Source of the DNA: Glycocaulis sp051859565
Lineage (GTDB): Bacteria; Pseudomonadota; Alphaproteobacteria; Caulobacterales; Maricaulaceae
Assembly (NCBI RefSeq): GCF_051859565.1
Contig: NZ_JBHYFK010000004.1
Coordinates: 186,001-250,000 of the forward strand
Direction: 5' to 3'
Length of the DNA stretch: 64,000 bases
Made by a program: the position numbers and the translations under genes. The notes under the pieces are model-generated. The model was given only the letters and a program-made list of their open reading frames with translations, was not told the DNA's origin and ran no database searches. Shown here piece by piece: positions 61,124-64,000 of this stretch. Each line of letters opens with the position of its first letter. The stretch's first letter is position 1.

Positions 61124-63259
61124 GTGAAGCAGCTCCTCCAGTCTCTCAAAACCGGCGCCACTGACGTTGCCGACGTGCCCGCACCGCGCGCCGGCAAGGG
61201 TCAGGTGCTGGTGGCGACATCGTGCACGCTTGTCTCTGCAGGCACCGAGCGCATGCTGGTCGAGTTCGGCAAGAGCAATCTGATCGACAAGGCCCGCCAG
61301 CAACCTGACAAGGTGAAGATGGTGCTGGAGAAGGTGCGCACCGATGGCATCGCCGCCACGCTGGACGCCGTCCGCTCCAAGCTCGATCAGCCGCTGGCGC
61401 TGGGATATTGCAATGTTGGCAAGGTGATAGAGAGCCACGCCGCCGGCTTTGCCGCCGGTGACCGGGTGGTCTCCAACGGGCCCCATGCCGGCATCGTCGC
61501 CGTGCCGCAAAACCTGTGCGCGCGCATTCCTGATGGCGTCAGTGACGACAGCGCCGCCTTCACCGTCCTGTCCGCCATCGGCCTGCAGGGCATACGTCTT
61601 GCCGCGCCGACGCTGGGCGAGTGCGTTGTGGTGACAGGGTTGGGGCTGATCGGCCTTCTCACCGTGCAGATGCTGCGGGCGCAGGGCTGCCGTGTCATGG
61701 GCATTGATTTCGACCCTGAGCGCCTCGCCCTCGCCCGCCAGTTCGGCGCCGAGACCGTCAACCCCGGCGCGGGCGAAGATGTGCTGGCACGCGCAGCCGC
61801 TTTCTCGCGCGGGCGGGGCGTTGATGCGGTGCTCATCACGGCGTCCACGAAGAGCAATGAGCCGGTCTCGCAGGCCGCCCGGATGTGCCGCAAGCGCGGG
61901 CGCATCGTGCTGGTTGGCGTGACGGGGCTGGAGCTCAGCCGGGCTGATTTCTACGAGAAGGAGCTGAGCTTCCAGGTCTCTTGCTCTTACGGCCCCGGCC
62001 GTTACGATCCCGCATACGAGGAAGGCGGTCAGGATTACCCGGTAGGCTTTGTGCGCTGGACCGAGCAGCGCAATTTCGAGGCCGTGCTGGACATGATGGC
62101 TGCTGGCAGCATCGACACCGCCCCGCTCGTTTCGCACCGCTTTGACATTGATGACGGCGCCAGGGCGATGAACCTTCTCACCTCTGGTGAGCCGTCATTG
62201 GGCATACTGCTCAACTACCCTGCCCCGGCAGATCAGGCGAACGCGGCAGTGGCACGCCGCGTGGCGTTGCCAGAAGCTGCATCGGTCAGCCGGCCTGCTA
62301 CCTCGCCGGGACGCATTGGCGTTCTGGGGGCCGGCAATTATGCCAGCCGTGTGCTGATCCCGGCCTTCAAGGCGGCAGGAGCAGAGCTTCATACGCTCGC
62401 CAGCGCCGGCGGCGTCAGCGCCGTGCATTTCGGGCGCAAGTTCGGCTTCCGCAACGCCGTAACTGACAGCGAAGAGATTTTCACCGATCCGCAGATCGAC
62501 ACGGTGGTGATCGCCACCCGCCATGACGCGCACGCCCGGCAGGTACTGGCCGCCTTGCGGGCGGGAAAGCACGTCTTCTGCGAGAAACCGCTCTGCCTGA
62601 CACCGGAAGAGCTGGCGGAGATCGAGGCCGAGGCCACTGCCCGCCCCGGCCAGCATCTCATGGTCGGCTTCAATCGCCGGTTTGCGCCCCACATCGTGAA
62701 AATGAAAGCGCTGCTGGACACGGTCGCCGAGCCGAAAAGTTTCATCATCACCGTCAATGCAGGCGATATCCCCGCTGACCACTGGACACAGGATCCTGAT
62801 GTCGGCGGCGGCCGTATCATCGGCGAGGCCTGCCATTTCATTGATCTGGCAAGGCATCTGGCCGGACACAAGATTGTGTCGGCCAGCGCCATCAGCCTCG
62901 GCGCTCATCCCGGCCAGCCAATCCGCAGTGACAAGACCAGCATGACGCTGGAATTTGCCGACGGCTCCGTCGCTTCGATCCACTATCTGGCCAATGGCCA
63001 CAAGAGCTTCCCGAAGGAACGTATCGAGGCTTTCGCCGCCGGGCGCGTCTTGCAGCTGGACAATTTCCGCACCCTTAAAGGCTGGGGCTGGAAAGGCTTT
63101 TCCCGGCTTGGCAGTACAAAGCAGGACAAGGGCCAGCAAGCCTTCGCTGCGGCATTTATCAAGGCCATTCGCGATGGCGCGCCGCCGCCCATCAGCCGGG
63201 AAGAGATCGTCGAGGTCAGCCGCGTGACGATCGATTGTGCGGCGAAAGCCTTACAGTAG
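61124..63259 (+). CDS. Bi-domain dehydrogenase (MDR-type N-terminus + Gfo/Idh/MocA C-terminus)
   Basis: The 711-residue fusion starts with a medium-chain alcohol-dehydrogenase-like domain (about 1-370; GLGLIGLLTVQMLRAQGCRVMGID Rossmann motif). A Gfo/Idh/MocA oxidoreductase domain follows (about 390-711; IGVLGAGNYASRVLIPAFKAAG, HVFCEKPLCLTPEELAEIE and HFIDLARHLAGH). Such fusions occur next to heparinase-like genes in EPS loci and probably act on a nucleotide-linked or polymer-derived sugar. Direct repeats upstream mark its promoter region. Confidence 0.9.
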   Translation: MKQLLQSLKTGATDVADVPAPRAGKGQVLVATSCTLVSAGTERMLVEFGKSNLIDKARQQPDKVKMVLEKVRTDGIAATLDAVRSKLDQPLALGYCNVGKVIESHAAGFAAGDRVVSNGPHAGIVAVPQNLCARIPDGVSDDSAAFTVLSAIGLQGIRLAAPTLGECVVVTGLGLIGLLTVQMLRAQGCRVMGIDFDPERLALARQFGAETVNPGAGEDVLARAAAFSRGRGVDAVLITASTKSNEPVSQAARMCRKRGRIVLVGVTGLELSRADFYEKELSFQVSCSYGPGRYDPAYEEGGQDYPVGFVRWTEQRNFEAVLDMMAAGSIDTAPLVSHRFDIDDGARAMNLLTSGEPSLGILLNYPAPADQANAAVARRVALPEAASVSRPATSPGRIGVLGAGNYASRVLIPAFKAAGAELHTLASAGGVSAVHFGRKFGFRNAVTDSEEIFTDPQIDTVVIATRHDAHARQVLAALRAGKHVFCEKPLCLTPEELAEIEAEATARPGQHLMVGFNRRFAPHIVKMKALLDTVAEPKSFIITVNAGDIPADHWTQDPDVGGGRIIGEACHFIDLARHLAGHKIVSASAISLGAHPGQPIRSDKTSMTLEFADGSVASIHYLANGHKSFPKERIEAFAAGRVLQLDNFRTLKGWGWKGFSRLGSTKQDKGQQAFAAAFIKAIRDGAPPPISREEIVEVSRVTIDCAAKALQ

Positions 63260-63331
63260 GCCCGGAGCAGGCATCATTTTTCGCGGACATCTGATGTGCA
63301 GGACGCTTGAGGCAGTGACCAGGTAAACAAA

Positions 63332-64000
63332 ATGGCCTCTTCATCACTGCACACCCTGATGCGCTATTTCGAGACACTGCGGCACCTCAAGCCCCAGCAG
63401 ATTTATCACCGCATCTGGTTCCGGCTGGCGCGTCCCAAACCGGACCTGCGTGCAGCACCCTCCCGCCGTCCCGCCGCCGCCCGGTGGAGCGCGCCTGCCC
63501 GGCGCCATCCTTCGATGACCGGCGCCACCGGCTTTTGTTTCCTCTCAGAGCCCGCATCGCTGGATGAAGCAGGCTGGGACGATCCCGCGCGCGACAAGCT
63601 GTGGCGCTATAATCTCCACTATTTCGACGATCTGAACGCGGCAGATGCCAGCGCCCGCGCCCACTGGCACGGTGCGCTCATCCGGCGCTGGATAGCGGAA
63701 AACCCGCCGGGCAAGGGCACAGGCTGGGAGCCCTACCCCGTTTCCCTTCGCATCGTGAACTGGATCAAGTGGCTGCTGGCGGGCAACACGCCGCCGCCGG
63801 GCATGGTGGACAGCCTTGCCGTTCAGGCGCGCTGGCTGATGGGGCGGCTGGAATACCATCTGCTCGGCAATCATCTGTTTGCCAATGCCAAGGCGCTGGT
63901 CTTCGCCGGATCATGGTTTGACGGACGCGAAGCAGATAGCTGGCGCCAGATGGGCTTTTCCATTCTGGCGCGGGAATTCGACGAGCAGATCCTCCCCGAT
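63332..64000 (+). CDS. Heparinase II/III-like protein (3' end beyond window)
   Basis: Only the first 223 codons are present. They show the N-terminal alpha-helical toroid of heparinase II/III and alginate lyase-like proteins (LKPQQIYHRIWFRL, DKLWRYNLHYFDDL, GTGWEPYPVSLRIVNWIKWLL, LEYHLLGNHLFANAKALVFAGSWF). It begins 72 bases after the bi-domain dehydrogenase. In EPS loci such proteins are thought to cut or modify the polymer. Confidence 0.88.
   Translation, partial: MASSSLHTLMRYFETLRHLKPQQIYHRIWFRLARPKPDLRAAPSRRPAAARWSAPARRHPSMTGATGFCFLSEPASLDEAGWDDPARDKLWRYNLHYFDDLNAADASARAHWHGALIRRWIAENPPGKGTGWEPYPVSLRIVNWIKWLLAGNTPPPGMVDSLAVQARWLMGRLEYHLLGNHLFANAKALVFAGSWFDGREADSWRQMGFSILAREFDEQILPD

Noticed and set aside
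60731..62137. 468-codon open frame on the minus strand
   Set aside because: Antisense to the bi-domain dehydrogenase and running into the DUF2793 gene; no protein-like composition.
1..64000. CRISPR arrays, rRNA genes and insertion sequences
   Set aside because: No regularly spaced direct repeats, rRNA signature or transposase-like protein was seen on reading.

Overview
This is a high-GC chromosomal segment of an alphaproteobacterium. The order nuoA-N, birA, coaX, rnj, the NDUFS4-type complex I subunit, heme A synthase (CtaA/COX15), class I PhaC and the general protein style suggest the Caulobacterales/Maricaulales/Hyphomonadales side (Maricaulis- or Oceanicaulis-like). The placement is an inference without any database search.

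Positions 1-19000 (minus strand) are one compact polycistronic block encoding proton-pumping NADH:quinone oxidoreductase (complex I). Transcribed right to left, the order is nuoA, B, C, D, an NTF2-like gene, E, F, a small membrane protein, a YciI-like gene, G, H, I, J, K, L, M, N, then birA, coaX and rnj (3' end off the window). Genes are separated by a few bases or overlap. Positions 19000-25100 (plus strand, except one minus-strand DUF1028 gene) hold a MacA/MacB-like ABC export operon and a purple-acid-phosphatase-like enzyme. A bidirectional terminator and tRNA-Asp follow.

Positions 25300-30300 form the first envelope-polysaccharide locus: a Wzz/BY-kinase, an outer-membrane beta-barrel, an Ala-rich secreted repeat protein with a poly-Pro/Gly tail, and a divergent small membrane protein, with tRNA-Glu after it. 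Positions 30390-52100 are mostly housekeeping: recJ, glpX, phaC, a cupin, two glycosyltransferases, rpsI-rplM, a PhoX-like Tat phosphatase with an overlapping lipoprotein gene, ctaA, two acyl-CoA dehydrogenases, a PqiA-like protein, tRNA-Arg, the NDUFS4-like gene, tRNA-Pro, a DUF192 protein, ppa, a LOG-family gene and a DUF3667 protein.

Positions 52240-64000 are a second envelope-polysaccharide locus. It holds a LapG-like transglutaminase-type protease with an AT-rich regulatory region, an O-antigen ligase/polymerase-like protein, a Wza-like export lipoprotein and a metallophosphatase on the minus strand. On the plus strand are a Wzx-like flippase and a strongly AT-rich Wzy-like polymerase. 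A minus-strand DUF2793 (phage-tail-type) protein follows, then a two-domain dehydrogenase and a heparinase II/III-like protein cut by the window end. Together the two loci could cover flipping, polymerisation, chain-length control and outer-membrane export of a secreted polysaccharide. The AT-rich wzy looks horizontally acquired.

No IS element, CRISPR array, rRNA or intact prophage was seen. The most unusual features are the Ala-rich tandem-repeat protein with a nested palindrome at its start codon, the LapG-like protease with a long acidic insertion, the DUF2793 protein inside a polysaccharide locus, the large MacA insertion, and the lysine-rich tail of NuoE.
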